Shown: positions 34,315 through 42,204 of the stretch, piece by piece | Numbering within the stretch: position 1 is the first letter of the stretch | Layout of the letters: every line of letters begins with the position of its first letter | NCBI GenBank assembly: GCA_963850095.1 | Contig: CAWKJX010000011.1 | Span: 67,652-131,651, forward strand | Direction of reading: 5' to 3' | Length of the DNA stretch: 64,000 bases | DNA from: Bog-473 sp963850095 | Lineage (GTDB): Bacteria > Actinomycetota > Acidimicrobiia > Acidimicrobiales > RAAP-2 | Notes under the pieces: model-generated | Database searches by the model: none | Seen by the model: only the letters and a program-made list of their open reading frames with translations | What the model was told of the DNA's origin: nothing | Position numbers and translations under genes: made by a program

Positions 34315-35646
34315 TCAGCTGAGCGGCCCGAAGCCGGCGGCCGCCCGGGAGAAGGCCTCGGCCCGCTCCCGGTAGTCGCCGAACCGCCCGAAGCTGGGGG
34401 CGGCCGGCGACAGCAGCACCACCCCGTCGGGCTCGGCAGCCGCCCAGGCGTAGGCGGCCGCCACGGCCTCCTCCAGGCTGTCGGCGTCGATGACCGGCGC
34501 ACCCGCCGCGGCCTGCCGGACCGCGGCGCCGATGCGGGGGCCGTTGTCGGGCATGGTCACGACGAGTGTCGGGGACCGGCGCGCCGCCACCGCCTGACCG
34601 AGCGGCGCGTAGTCCAGGCCACGGTCGTGCCCCCCGACGAGCAACGCCACGGGCCGACTCGCGAACGCATCCAGCGCGGCGCGCGCCGGGAGCACGTTGG
34701 TCGAGAGGCTGTCGTCGACGAACTCGACGGAACCCACGCGGCCCAGCGAGTGACAGCGGCTGGGTAGCCCCGCGAAGTCTCTCGCGGCGTCGGCCAGCCG
34801 CTCCTCGTCCGTCGCCTCGGCGATGCCGAGGCCGGCCAGGACGGCACGGGCCATCGACGCGTTTCGTGCGTTGTGCGCTCCCGGGAGCCCCAGTGCCCCC
34901 GACCAGGCCAGGTCCATTTCGACGTCGGACGGACCGACCCACTGCACGTGCGGGCCGAGCGCGGCGGCGTGGGCCCGCAGGACCTCGTCGGAGCCGTCCA
35001 CCACGGCCAGCCCGACGCCGGGCTTGGTGCACAGCGACAACTTGTCGGCGTAGTAGCGCTCCACCGTCCCGTGCCAGTCGAGGTGGTCGGGCGACAGCGA
35101 TGTCACCGCAACGACCCCGGGCGCGGTGGCCAGGTCGGGAACCTGGAAGCTCGAGGTCTCGATGATCCAGTACTCGGGCTCGTCGTCCTGGGCGGGGTCC
35201 CACGGGGGGTGGCCGATGTTGCCGCCGGCCCGGGCGCGGTAGCCCAGGCCCGTCAGCAGATGGACGGCGAGCGCGGTCGTGGTGCTCTTGCCCTTGGTGC
35301 CCGTGATGCAGACGACCCGGTCCGGATCGGCGTCCTGGAGGAAGAGCCCCAGGCCACCGGACACCACGACACCGGCCGCCTCGAGCTCGGCCACCTCGGG
35401 GCGGTAGCGGCTGATGCCGGGGCTCTTGATGACGACGTCGCAGCGCGCCAGCGTGGCCAGCCCGCCCGATCCGGTGGCCAGCACCTCGAAGCCATCGAGG
35501 CTGGGCGCCGGCGGGGTGTCGTCGACCAGCACGGGCGCCACGTCCAGGGTGCGCAGCCGACGGACGCTGGCCTGGCCCTCGACGCCCAGTCCCCAGACGC
35601 CGACGGACGCGTCAGCGAGCGCGGACCAGGAGATCGGCTGGCGCAT
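34315..35646 (-). CDS. murD2: UDP-MurNAc-L-Ala:L-glutamate ligase (MurD2)
   Basis: A 443-residue Mur ligase: N-terminal Rossmann domain (GVWGLGVEGQASVRRL), central ATPase with CITGTKGKSTTTALAVHLL and SSFQVPDL, SLSPDHLDWHGT, and C-terminal domain with DDSLSTNVLPARAAL and VGGHDRGLDYAPL. It resembles MurD but sits next to MurL; in Xanthomonas such a MurD2 adds L-Glu instead of D-Glu and MurL then inverts it. The motif CITGTKGKSTT is the usual P-loop of MurD. Overlap with murL is 35 bp, strong evidence of coupled function. A canonical MurD cannot be ruled out on sequence alone. Confidence 0.85.
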   Translation of the reverse strand: MRQPISWSALADASVGVWGLGVEGQASVRRLRTLDVAPVLVDDTPPAPSLDGFEVLATGSGGLATLARCDVVIKSPGISRYRPEVAELEAAGVVVSGGLGLFLQDADPDRVVCITGTKGKSTTTALAVHLLTGLGYRARAGGNIGHPPWDPAQDDEPEYWIIETSSFQVPDLATAPGVVAVTSLSPDHLDWHGTVERYYADKLSLCTKPGVGLAVVDGSDEVLRAHAAALGPHVQWVGPSDVEMDLAWSGALGLPGAHNARNASMARAVLAGLGIAEATDEERLADAARDFAGLPSRCHSLGRVGSVEFVDDSLSTNVLPARAALDAFASRPVALLVGGHDRGLDYAPLGQAVAARRSPTLVVTMPDNGPRIGAAVRQAAAGAPVIDADSLEEAVAAAYAWAAAEPDGVVLLSPAAPSFGRFGDYRERAEAFSRAAAGFGPLS

Positions 35647-36959
35647 AGCGATCAGGGATCAGATGGGTGCCGCGCGGGGCGAAGAGGGTCGCCGGGTCGG
35701 CGCCGCCGGGCGCGGTGGCCTCGAGTTCGTCGCGTAGCCGCTGCAGCAGCGTCGCTCCGGCCCGGTCGGCTCGCTGCGCCGCCAGACGCAGGGCGGCGCG
35801 GCACTCGTCGACGTCGCCCACGCACTCGAATGGCCGGGCCTCGGGGGTGAGCCCGACCAGGGTGCGGAACTGGGCTTCGTTGGTGGGGTTCTCAAGGGGT
35901 TCTCGGCCCGCGAAGACCGCGTCGAGGTCGGCGCGGGTCATGAACGGGCTGAGGACCAGGTCGATGAAGCAGCACTTGTCGCACGTGGCGCACCAGTGGT
36001 CGAGCCGTTCGGCCGGGTCCTGGCGGAAGGCACGGTTGCAGCTCCGGAAGGCACCGTGGAACGGGGTGAGCCGGGCGAATTGCTCGGCCACCCACAGCTC
36101 CGTGCGCGGCCGCAGGTACGAGAAGACGGAGAGCCCCGGGCCGAGCGCACCCGCGACGACCTCTTGGAAGCCGCGCTCGAACTCGTCGCCCTTGGACCAC
36201 TGGTGGTTGACCGGCCGGCCGTCGACGACCAGCGTCGGTACCGAGGCCGACCACTCGTTGGACAGCACGACGGCGTCGTGACGATGCAGAACGGCGGCCA
36301 CCACGGCGGCGGCGGTGACGACCGCGGTGATGGGGACGTGCCCGTTGAGGAAACCGAGGTCGCCGGAACGCCGCACGAGCGGGTCGATGGCGCGGGCGAT
36401 GCGCGTGACGGGCAGGCCCGTGACGGCCGCGGCCCCTTCGATAGCGTCGAAACGCTCGCCCGGCGGGTGGACCACGCACAGCGCGGCCGCGGGATGGGCG
36501 CCCGCGACGGCGTCGACCGTGACGATGGAATCGATGCCACCCCCGAAGGGGATCAGCGGCCGGTCGGGATCGGGCTGGTAGGGCGCGGCGGGCGCCCGGC
36601 CCCGGCCCCGCCTCGGGCCCGACGATCTCCAACCCCTCCAGGTCGAGCCCGTTGCGGTAGGCGAACTCGCCGAGTCCGTTGACGTAGTAGGTGCGCAGGA
36701 ACGCCCGCTCGGCCGCCGTGGTCGGGGTCTGGCCGAGGTCGATGCGGTGGGCAGCCGTCGTCTTGTAATAGGAGACCCCGGCCAGGAGGTAGAGCAGGCG
36801 GGCGGCCGCGGCCACCGCCGGGTCGTCCCAGGCCCCGCCTGTCCCGAACGTGAAGCGCTCGGTGAAGGAGTGCTCGCCCGCCGAGTAGGTGCAGGTGAGG
36901 AGGCCGCGGGCCGGGTCGAGGGCGAGGCCGTCGTAGCGGAACTGGTCGTGGGGAGGCAT
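35612..36959 (-). CDS. murL: UDP-MurNAc-L-Ala-L-Glu epimerase MurL (one frameshift)
   Basis: The repaired product is about 449 residues, the normal MurL length. It inverts the terminal L-Glu of UDP-MurNAc-L-Ala-L-Glu to D-Glu, using ATP. From ATG 36959: PPHDQFRYDGLALDPARG, SFTERFTFGT, YYVNGLGEFAYRNGLDLEGL; after a shift near 36600 in a GC run: PFGGGIDSIVT (PP-loop-like), VVHPPGERFDAIEG, LSNEWSASVPT, CNRAFRQDP, WCATCDKCCFIDLVLSPFM. The last part holds a Cys cluster. The frame break is probably a sequencing indel because both halves are well conserved. It overlaps murD2 and follows pgeF by 38 bp. Confidence 0.85.
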
Positions 36960-36994
36960 CGCAGACAAGGGGAACGGCCGGGCCGGCCGGTCCC

Positions 36995-37000
36995 ATGCTA
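36995..37000 (-). promoter_or_regulatory. Possible -10 (TAGCAT) for murL-murD2
   Basis: On the minus strand TAGCAT lies 35 nt before ATG 36959 and overlaps the end of pgeF. It would allow murL-murD2 transcription independent of pgeF. Confidence 0.35.
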
Positions 37001-37828
37001 CGGGGCGCTGCGTGCTGCTCCGGACCTCAACCGCTGGAGGCGGGCCAGCAGCCCGAAGCGCCCACAGGGGCGGGCGGCGCGGTCGCTGAAGAGCGTGGCG
37101 TCGGCCGTGGTCAGACCGGAGTGGCTGACGTGTTCGGGGGTCACCCCACCCTCGAGCAGCTGCTGGCGGTTGGCGGCCACCAGGTCGACCAGCCAATGAC
37201 CCGGGCCGTCGGGCCGCGCCACGTCGGGTGCCAGGGGTGCCGGGTGGACGGCGGCGGCCAGGGCCTGGTGCACCGGGTCGGTCACCTGGTATCGCCGCGG
37301 GTCGACCGCGGGCCCGAGGTAGGCCAGGACCCGTTCGGGCCGCCCGCCGCGCTCGGCCATGGCGCCCAGGGCGGCGGACACCGCTGCGCCGGCCGTTCCC
37401 CGCCAGCCGGCGTGCACGGCGGCCAGGACGTGGGCTGCCGGGTCGACGAGGGCGATGGGGACGCAGTCGGCCACCAGAACGGCGAGCGTGACGCCGGGCG
37501 ACGAGGTCATCAGGATGTCGGTGTCGGCGACGGCGTCGTCCTCCGAGGTCGTGCCGCGCCCGCAGTCCTCCGCGTCGACCCAGGACGCCGCGGTGCCGTG
37601 CACCTGCCGGGCGAAGACCATGCTGTGGAGCGGCACGCCGAACGCCGCGGCGGCGCGGGCCCGGTTGCTGATGACGTCGTCCGTGCGGTCGCCGACGTGG
37701 AGGCCGAGGTTCAGCGTGTCGTAGGGCGGCGCCGACACGCCGCCCCGGCGCGTGGTGAGCGCGACCGACGCCCCGGCCTCACCCGCCACGTCCCACCACA
37801 GCAGTGGGGCGCGGTCGGTGTCGGGCAC
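36998..37828 (-). CDS. pgeF: Peptidoglycan editing factor PgeF (YfiH/LACC1 family)
   Basis: A 276-residue purine nucleoside phosphorylase-like 'multicopper polyphenol oxidase' family protein. Landmarks are TTRRGGVSAPPYDTLNLGLH, FARQVHGTA, LAVLVADCVPIAL and AAVHAGWRGTAGG-like AVHAGWRGTAG, containing the Cys and His metal ligands, and a final GRFGLLARL. In E. coli PgeF hydrolyses wrongly made UDP-MurNAc-L-Ser, so location before murL-murD2 makes functional sense. In other bacteria it has been linked to purine nucleoside cleavage. In many actinobacteria the gene follows ftsZ; here it has moved to a murein-precursor cluster. Confidence 0.87.
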   Translation of the reverse strand: MPDTDRAPLLWWDVAGEAGASVALTTRRGGVSAPPYDTLNLGLHVGDRTDDVISNRARAAAAFGVPLHSMVFARQVHGTAASWVDAEDCGRGTTSEDDAVADTDILMTSSPGVTLAVLVADCVPIALVDPAAHVLAAVHAGWRGTAGAAVSAALGAMAERGGRPERVLAYLGPAVDPRRYQVTDPVHQALAAAVHPAPLAPDVARPDGPGHWLVDLVAANRQQLLEGGVTPEHVSHSGLTTADATLFSDRAARPCGRFGLLARLQRLRSGAARSAP

Positions 37829-37837
37829 GCTCCGAGG

Positions 37838-38248
37838 TTACGAGGCCTCGCTCTCGTCCCACATCGTGGTGGGCACGAGCGCGAGCAAGGGGCGGCGCAC
37901 GCCCCGGCGGCGTGTCGGCTGCAACTCTGCGAAGCCGTAGAGCTCGGCCGCGTCGGCGTCCGCGTCGACCGGGCGCGGGCCCGCCGCGGCCGCTTCGGGC
38001 AGACCGAGCGCGGCGGCCAGCGAGAGGCCGGCGTCGAGAGCCCCGAACAGGTGGCCGAGCGACTCGAGCGAGAACCCCTCGGCCTGCAGGCGCAATATGG
38101 CGGAGAGGCGCTCGAGATGATCGGGCCCGTAGACGCCGGTGCGGCCGCGCAGGGAGGGGCGGGGCAACAGGCCCAGGGTCTGGAAGGAGCGGATGCGCCG
38201 GCTGGTGGTGGCCGTGGCCGCCGCCAGCTCGTCGATGGTCAGTTCCAC
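37838..38248 (-). CDS. MerR-family transcriptional regulator
   Basis: A 136-residue regulator with N-terminal winged helix: MELTIDELAAATATTSRRIR, TLGLLPRPSLRGRTGVYGPDHLERL, and the start of the dimer helix (ILRLQAEGFSLESL). The C-terminal part is short, without Cys clusters, so it is not a metal sensor; a hydrophobic or CoA-type ligand is possible. It is divergent from the MaoC gene, whose promoter has a 19-bp spacer with an inverted repeat, the arrangement MerR proteins activate. Confidence 0.88.
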   Translation of the reverse strand: MELTIDELAAATATTSRRIRSFQTLGLLPRPSLRGRTGVYGPDHLERLSAILRLQAEGFSLESLGHLFGALDAGLSLAAALGLPEAAAAGPRPVDADADAAELYGFAELQPTRRRGVRRPLLALVPTTMWDESEAS

Positions 38249-38279
38249 TTGACAAGTATGACATAAATATATGTAACAT
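38249..38279 (+). promoter_or_regulatory. MerR-type promoter: TTGACA, 19-bp spacer, TAACAT, with dyad
   Basis: TTGACA at 38249-38254 and TAACAT at 38274-38279 are 19 bp apart, 2 bp over the optimum, as in promoters that MerR proteins untwist. The spacer holds ACATA...TATGT half-sites. The segment is strikingly AT-rich for this genome. It would drive the MaoC gene at 38319. Confidence 0.7.
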
Positions 38280-38318
38280 CAAGAACCGCAAGAACAGATG
38301 ACTGAAACGAGGTGAGCG

Positions 38319-39206
38319 ATGGGACTGAATCTCGATGCCGTGGGGTCGACCTCCGATCCGGTCGAGCGGTCGTGGGACTCCAAGGATGCATTGCTCTACG
38401 CCCTCGGGGTCGGGGCGGGCGCCCTCGACCCGACGGGGTTCGAGCTGGACCTGACGACCGAGAACTCGGACGGGGTGACGCAGCGGGTGCTGCCGACCTT
38501 CACCACCATCATCGGGCAGGGCGGCGGCGGGCGGGACTCCATCGGTGACTTCGATCCCGCCATGCTCGTCCACGGCGAGCAGTCCATTGCGCTGCACGGC
38601 GAGGTGCCGACCAAGGGCACGGTGTCGATCACGACCACGGTGGCCGGCATGTACGACAAGGGTGCGGCCGGCCTGGTCGTGCTGGAGAGCGAGTCGCGCC
38701 TCGCCGCCAGCGGCGAGCTGGCCTTCACCACCCGCACCGCCCTCTTCATCCGCGGGGCGGGCGGCTTCGGCGGCCCGCGCAACCCAGAGGGGGACACCGA
38801 GACCGAGCTGGCCTCGCTGCCGTTGCCGGCGCGCGAGCCGGACGAGGTGGTGACGTACGCCACGCGGCCGGACCAGGCGCTCCTGTACCGGCTCAGCGGC
38901 GATCGCAACCCGTTGCACTCCGATCCGGTCTTCGCCAAGCGGGCCGGGTTCGACAAGCCGATTCTGCACGGCCTGTGCACGTACGGCTTCACCGGGCGGG
39001 GCCTGCTGCACATGGTGTGCGGCTCGGACCCGCTCCGCTTCGGCTCCATGCGGGCCCGCTTCTCCAAGCCCACCATGCCCGGCGACACACTCACCATTTC
39101 GGTCTGGGACATCGGCGCCGAGGCGGCGGGCTTCTACCGGTTCCGCACCGAGACCCAGCGCGGCGAGACGGTCATTGACGCCGGGCTCTTCCAGCTGGCG
39201 AACTGA
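38319..39206 (+). CDS. MaoC-like (R)-enoyl-CoA hydratase 2
   Basis: A 295-residue double hot-dog protein. The hydratase-2 signature with the catalytic Asp and His is in YRLSGDRNPLHSDPVFAK, followed by GFDKPILHGLCTYG. The N-terminal half (ALGVGAGALDPTGFEL) is the degenerate second hot-dog. It adds water to trans-2-enoyl-CoA giving (3R)-hydroxyacyl-CoA, as in beta-oxidation or steroid side-chain breakdown. It is under a MerR-type promoter and followed, convergently, by an SDR and a P450. ATG 38319 follows GAGGTGA. Confidence 0.92.
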   Translation: MGLNLDAVGSTSDPVERSWDSKDALLYALGVGAGALDPTGFELDLTTENSDGVTQRVLPTFTTIIGQGGGGRDSIGDFDPAMLVHGEQSIALHGEVPTKGTVSITTTVAGMYDKGAAGLVVLESESRLAASGELAFTTRTALFIRGAGGFGGPRNPEGDTETELASLPLPAREPDEVVTYATRPDQALLYRLSGDRNPLHSDPVFAKRAGFDKPILHGLCTYGFTGRGLLHMVCGSDPLRFGSMRARFSKPTMPGDTLTISVWDIGAEAAGFYRFRTETQRGETVIDAGLFQLAN

Positions 39207-39215
39207 GCGAGCGGG

Positions 39216-39242
39216 GAGGCGGGCGGCCGACCCGCCCGCCTC
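39216..39242. terminator. Bidirectional hairpin between MaoC and SDR genes
   Basis: An 11-bp perfect stem (GAGGCGGGCGG / CCGCCCGCCTC) with a 5-nt loop, sitting in the 34-bp gap between two convergent genes and reaching the SDR stop codon. No T-run, as usual for actinobacterial terminators. Confidence 0.65.
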
Positions 39243-40041
39243 ACCCCCCGAAGAGGAGTGAGTAGTCGGCGCCCCGGCGCAGGTGGTGACCCCCGTCGAT
39301 GCCCAGGGTCTCACCGGTGACGAACGACGACTCGGGACCGATGAGGTAGCGGACGGCGCTCGCCACGTCGTGGACCGTGCCGACCCGGGCCAGGGGCATT
39401 TGGGCGATGTAGTCGTCGAGCAGCGGGCCTCCCACGGTGATGAAGGACATCAACTCGTCGTCGATGATGCCCGGGGCGACCGCGTTGACCCTGATGCCGA
39501 GCGGGCCCAGCTCCTCGGCCGCCGTCTCGGTCAGGAAGCAGATGCCCGCCTTGGCCACGCCGTAGGCCCACAGGTACGGGTGGGGGAAGCGGCCGGCCCC
39601 CGAGGACATGAGGACGATGGCGCCCCCGTCGCCCTGGGCCTGCATGGCCGCCGCGCCCTGCTTCACGCAGATGACCGACCCCATGACGTTGAGGTCGATG
39701 GTGGCCCGCACCGCCGCCATGTCGGCCGTCAGGACCGAGCCGATGTGCGTCGACCCGCCGGCGCAGGCGAACAGGCCGTCGATCCGGCCGGTCTGCTCGG
39801 TGGTGGCGGCCACCGCCAGGCGTACCTGCTCCTCGACCGTGACGTCGGCCACCACGTAACGCGCCGTCGCACCGTCGAGGGCGGCGGCCTCGATGCGCGC
39901 CGTGGCGTCGGCCAGTTTCTGCTCGGTCCGCCCGCAGATGGTGACGTGGGCGCCCTCGGCGGCCAGATGCTCGGCGGTGGCCAGTCCGATGCCGCTGCCA
40001 CCGCCCGTGACGAGTATGGAGTGTCCGGCGATACCGGGCAT
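39241..40041 (-). CDS. Short-chain dehydrogenase/reductase (SDR)
   Basis: A 266-residue classical SDR: cofactor motif TGGGSGIGLATAEHL, DVTVEEQ, FACAGG, catalytic Ser in VLMSSGAG, YGVAK (Tyr and Lys), and VNAVAPGIIDDELM. An acidic or basic cofactor determinant (ICGRTEQKL, Arg after strand 2) points to NADP(H). It probably oxidises or reduces a hydroxyl/keto lipid or steroid. Its ATG shares one base with the stop of the P450 gene upstream, so the two are co-translated and may act on the same substrate. Confidence 0.92.
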   Translation of the reverse strand: MPGIAGHSILVTGGGSGIGLATAEHLAAEGAHVTICGRTEQKLADATARIEAAALDGATARYVVADVTVEEQVRLAVAATTEQTGRIDGLFACAGGSTHIGSVLTADMAAVRATIDLNVMGSVICVKQGAAAMQAQGDGGAIVLMSSGAGRFPHPYLWAYGVAKAGICFLTETAAEELGPLGIRVNAVAPGIIDDELMSFITVGGPLLDDYIAQMPLARVGTVHDVASAVRYLIGPESSFVTGETLGIDGGHHLRRGADYSLLFGG

Positions 40042-41300
40042 CAGGCGCGGCCGGCGCCGAGCGGTGCCGTCGGGGTGAAATCGATCGGCATCTCCTCGAA
40101 CCCGGAAATGAAGTTGGCCTGCCGGCGCGGCAGCTCGCTGCGGTCCACGGCGAGGCGCAGGTCGGGCAGGCGGGCCAGCAGCCGCTCGAACATCACCTTG
40201 AGCTCAAGGCGGGCCAGCTGGTTGCCCAGGCAGAAATGGGCGCCGAAGCCGAAGGCCATGTGCGGGTTCGGTGTGCGCGTGATGTCGAACGTCTCCGGCT
40301 GGTCGAAGACCGACTCGTCGCGGTTGGCCGACGGGTACAGGAGGATGAGCTCCTGGCCGGCCCGGATGGTCCTGCCGCCCAGCTCGACGTCGCGGGTCGC
40401 CGTGCGGCACATGTTCTTTATGGGCGACACCCAGCGCAGCATCTCCTCCACCGCACCGGGCAGGAGGCCGGCCGGGTCGGCCGCCAGCGCGGCCAGCTGG
40501 TCCGGGTGGGCGAGCAGCTCCTCCAGGCCGCCGCTGATGACGTGGCGCGTCGTCTCGTCGCCCCCGATCAGGATCAGGAGCGTCTCGTGGACCAGCGAGT
40601 CGTCGTCGAGGAAGTCGCCGTCGATATCCGCGTGGCACAGCACGCCGACGAGGTCGTCGGTGTCGCCACTCGCCTTGCGGTCGGCCACGACCTCGTTGAT
40701 GTAGCCGGTGTACCCGACGAAGGCCTCCATGGAGCGCTCCATGGCGGCCGGGTCGGGCGAGCCCTGCGACTTGAGCATGGCGTCGGACCACTCGAGCAGC
40801 TCGGCCCGGTCCTCCGGCGCCACGCCGAGCATGTCGCCGATGACCGCAATCGGCAGCGGTGCCGCAACGTCGGCCACGAAGTCGCAGCGTCCCTTTTCGC
40901 ACACCGTGTCGAGGATGGCGTCGCTGGCCTGGCGGACCGCGTCCTCCATGGCCCGTACGCGTCGGGGGGCGAAGCCCTCCGAGACCAGCCGCCGGCGCCG
41001 CACGTGCTCGGGGGCGTCGAAGTCGATCATCATCGGCAGCGCCGGGTACTTGGGCCGGATGCCCTGCGCGCTGGAGAACGACTCGGTGTCCACCGACGCC
41101 TGCTTGACCGTGGCGTAGGTGGCCGCCGCCCACAGGTCGTTGCCCTCGTCGTAGTACACGGGGGCATGGGCCCGCATCCAGGCGTAGGCGTCGTGGGGCT
41201 CTCGCCCGTAGAAGGCGCCATCCATCAGGTCGATGCCCAACCCGGCCGGGGCGGTGGTCACGGCGGAGACCATATCCCCGGGTGGGTAGGGTTGACCCAT
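40041..41300 (-). CDS. Cytochrome P450 (CYP125/142-like)
   Basis: A 419-residue soluble bacterial P450. I-helix oxygen motif GGDETTRHVISGG, ExxR in VEEMLRWVSP, and the haem-Cys loop FGFGAHFCLGNQLARLEL. The segments PIKNMCRTATRDVEL and IDFDAPEHVRRRRLV resemble actinobacterial steroid/fatty-acyl hydroxylases of the CYP125/142 type; substrate is inference. Redox partners are not encoded nearby. ATG 41300 overlaps the start of sigR on the other strand; ATG 41273 (MVSAVTTAPAGLG) is an alternative that would leave room for divergent promoters. Confidence 0.92.
   Translation of the reverse strand: MGQPYPPGDMVSAVTTAPAGLGIDLMDGAFYGREPHDAYAWMRAHAPVYYDEGNDLWAAATYATVKQASVDTESFSSAQGIRPKYPALPMMIDFDAPEHVRRRRLVSEGFAPRRVRAMEDAVRQASDAILDTVCEKGRCDFVADVAAPLPIAVIGDMLGVAPEDRAELLEWSDAMLKSQGSPDPAAMERSMEAFVGYTGYINEVVADRKASGDTDDLVGVLCHADIDGDFLDDDSLVHETLLILIGGDETTRHVISGGLEELLAHPDQLAALAADPAGLLPGAVEEMLRWVSPIKNMCRTATRDVELGGRTIRAGQELILLYPSANRDESVFDQPETFDITRTPNPHMAFGFGAHFCLGNQLARLELKVMFERLLARLPDLRLAVDRSELPRRQANFISGFEEMPIDFTPTAPLGAGRA
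41287..41292 (+). promoter_or_regulatory. -10-like TAGGGT, 6 nt before ATG of sigR
   Basis: TAGGGT, 6 nt, ATG 41299: leaderless-type. A GGGTTGA... -35-like autoregulatory box of the SigR type (GGAAT) was not seen. Confidence 0.5.
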
Positions 41301-41883
41301 GGCCGATCAGGCGACCTTCACCGACGTCGCCATGGAATTCATGCCGGGCCTGTACTCGGCGGCGCTCCGGATGACGCGCAACCGGGCCGACGCCGAGGAC
41401 CTGGTGCAGGAGACCTATCTCAAGGCCTACCGCTCCTACGGGTCCTTCCAGGAGGGGACCAACCTGCGGGCCTGGCTCTACCGCATCCTCACCAACACCT
41501 ACATCAACTCGTACCGGGCGGCGCAGCGCCGGCCCGAGACGACCGACGTCGAGGACGTCGAGGACCTCTACCTGTACAAGCGCCTGGCCAGCTCCGGTGG
41601 CAGCGACCCCGGGCGATCGGCCGAGGACGAGGCCCTGGACCGCTTCACCGACGACGACGTGAAGGCGGCCCTGGAGGCCCTGCCCGACGCCTTCCGCATG
41701 GCCGTCCTGCTGGCCGACGTGGAGGGTTTCAGCTACAAGGAGATCTCCGAGATCACCGACGTCCCCATCGGTACGGTCATGAGCCGCATCCACCGTGGAA
41801 GAAGGGCGCTCCAGAAGGCGTTGCACGATGTGGCTGAGGCGCGCGGCCTGGTGGGTAGCGTGCCAGGGGGGACGAGGGAGTGA
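41299..41883 (+). CDS. sigR: ECF sigma factor, SigR/SigH type (thiol-stress)
   Basis: A 194-residue ECF sigma factor. Region 2: ALRMTRNRADAEDLVQETYL, NLRAWLYRILTNTYINSYR; region 4: LPDAFRMAVLLADVEGFSYK, PIGTVMSRIHRGRRALQKAL. The sequence closely follows the SigR/SigH group controlling thioredoxin, mycothiol and proteolysis genes in actinobacteria. Its stop overlaps the GTG of a ZAS anti-sigma gene, the standard sigR-rsrA arrangement. ClpC at 55 kb is a typical regulon member elsewhere. Confidence 0.92.
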   Translation: MADQATFTDVAMEFMPGLYSAALRMTRNRADAEDLVQETYLKAYRSYGSFQEGTNLRAWLYRILTNTYINSYRAAQRRPETTDVEDVEDLYLYKRLASSGGSDPGRSAEDEALDRFTDDDVKAALEALPDAFRMAVLLADVEGFSYKEISEITDVPIGTVMSRIHRGRRALQKALHDVAEARGLVGSVPGGTRE

Positions 41884-42185
41884 CCGAAAACGTGGGCAAG
41901 GGCACGGAGACCGACACCGCCGGCTTGTTCGGGGCGTCCCTCGACTGCGAGGAGGCGGTGCACGAGCTGTACACGTATCTCGACGGCGAGCTGACCGAGG
42001 AGCGCCGTGAGGTGATCAGGGTCCACCTGGACTTCTGCGGCCCCTGCGGCGGGGCGGCGGAGTTCGAGGCGGAGCTGCGCCGGGTGATCGCCAACCGGTG
42101 CAAGGACCGGGTGCCCCAGAGCCTGATCGAACGGGTGGCGGCGGCCATCGACGAAGAAAGCCGACAGCACGACGCCGAGCACTGA
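41880..42185 (+). CDS. rsrA: Zinc-binding redox anti-sigma factor (RsrA/RshA type)
   Basis: A 101-residue anti-sigma factor with the ZAS motif: C23, H49, C53 and C56 (CEEAVHELYTYLDGEL; VHLDFCGPCGG). In RsrA, oxidation forms a disulfide, releases zinc and frees SigR. Start GTG 41880 overlaps the sigR stop. Family length is about 90-105. The pairing implies a mycothiol- or thioredoxin-based redox circuit. Confidence 0.92.
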   Translation: MTENVGKGTETDTAGLFGASLDCEEAVHELYTYLDGELTEERREVIRVHLDFCGPCGGAAEFEAELRRVIANRCKDRVPQSLIERVAAAIDEESRQHDAEH

Positions 42186-42204
42186 CGTCACGACCACCCC
42201 GGCC

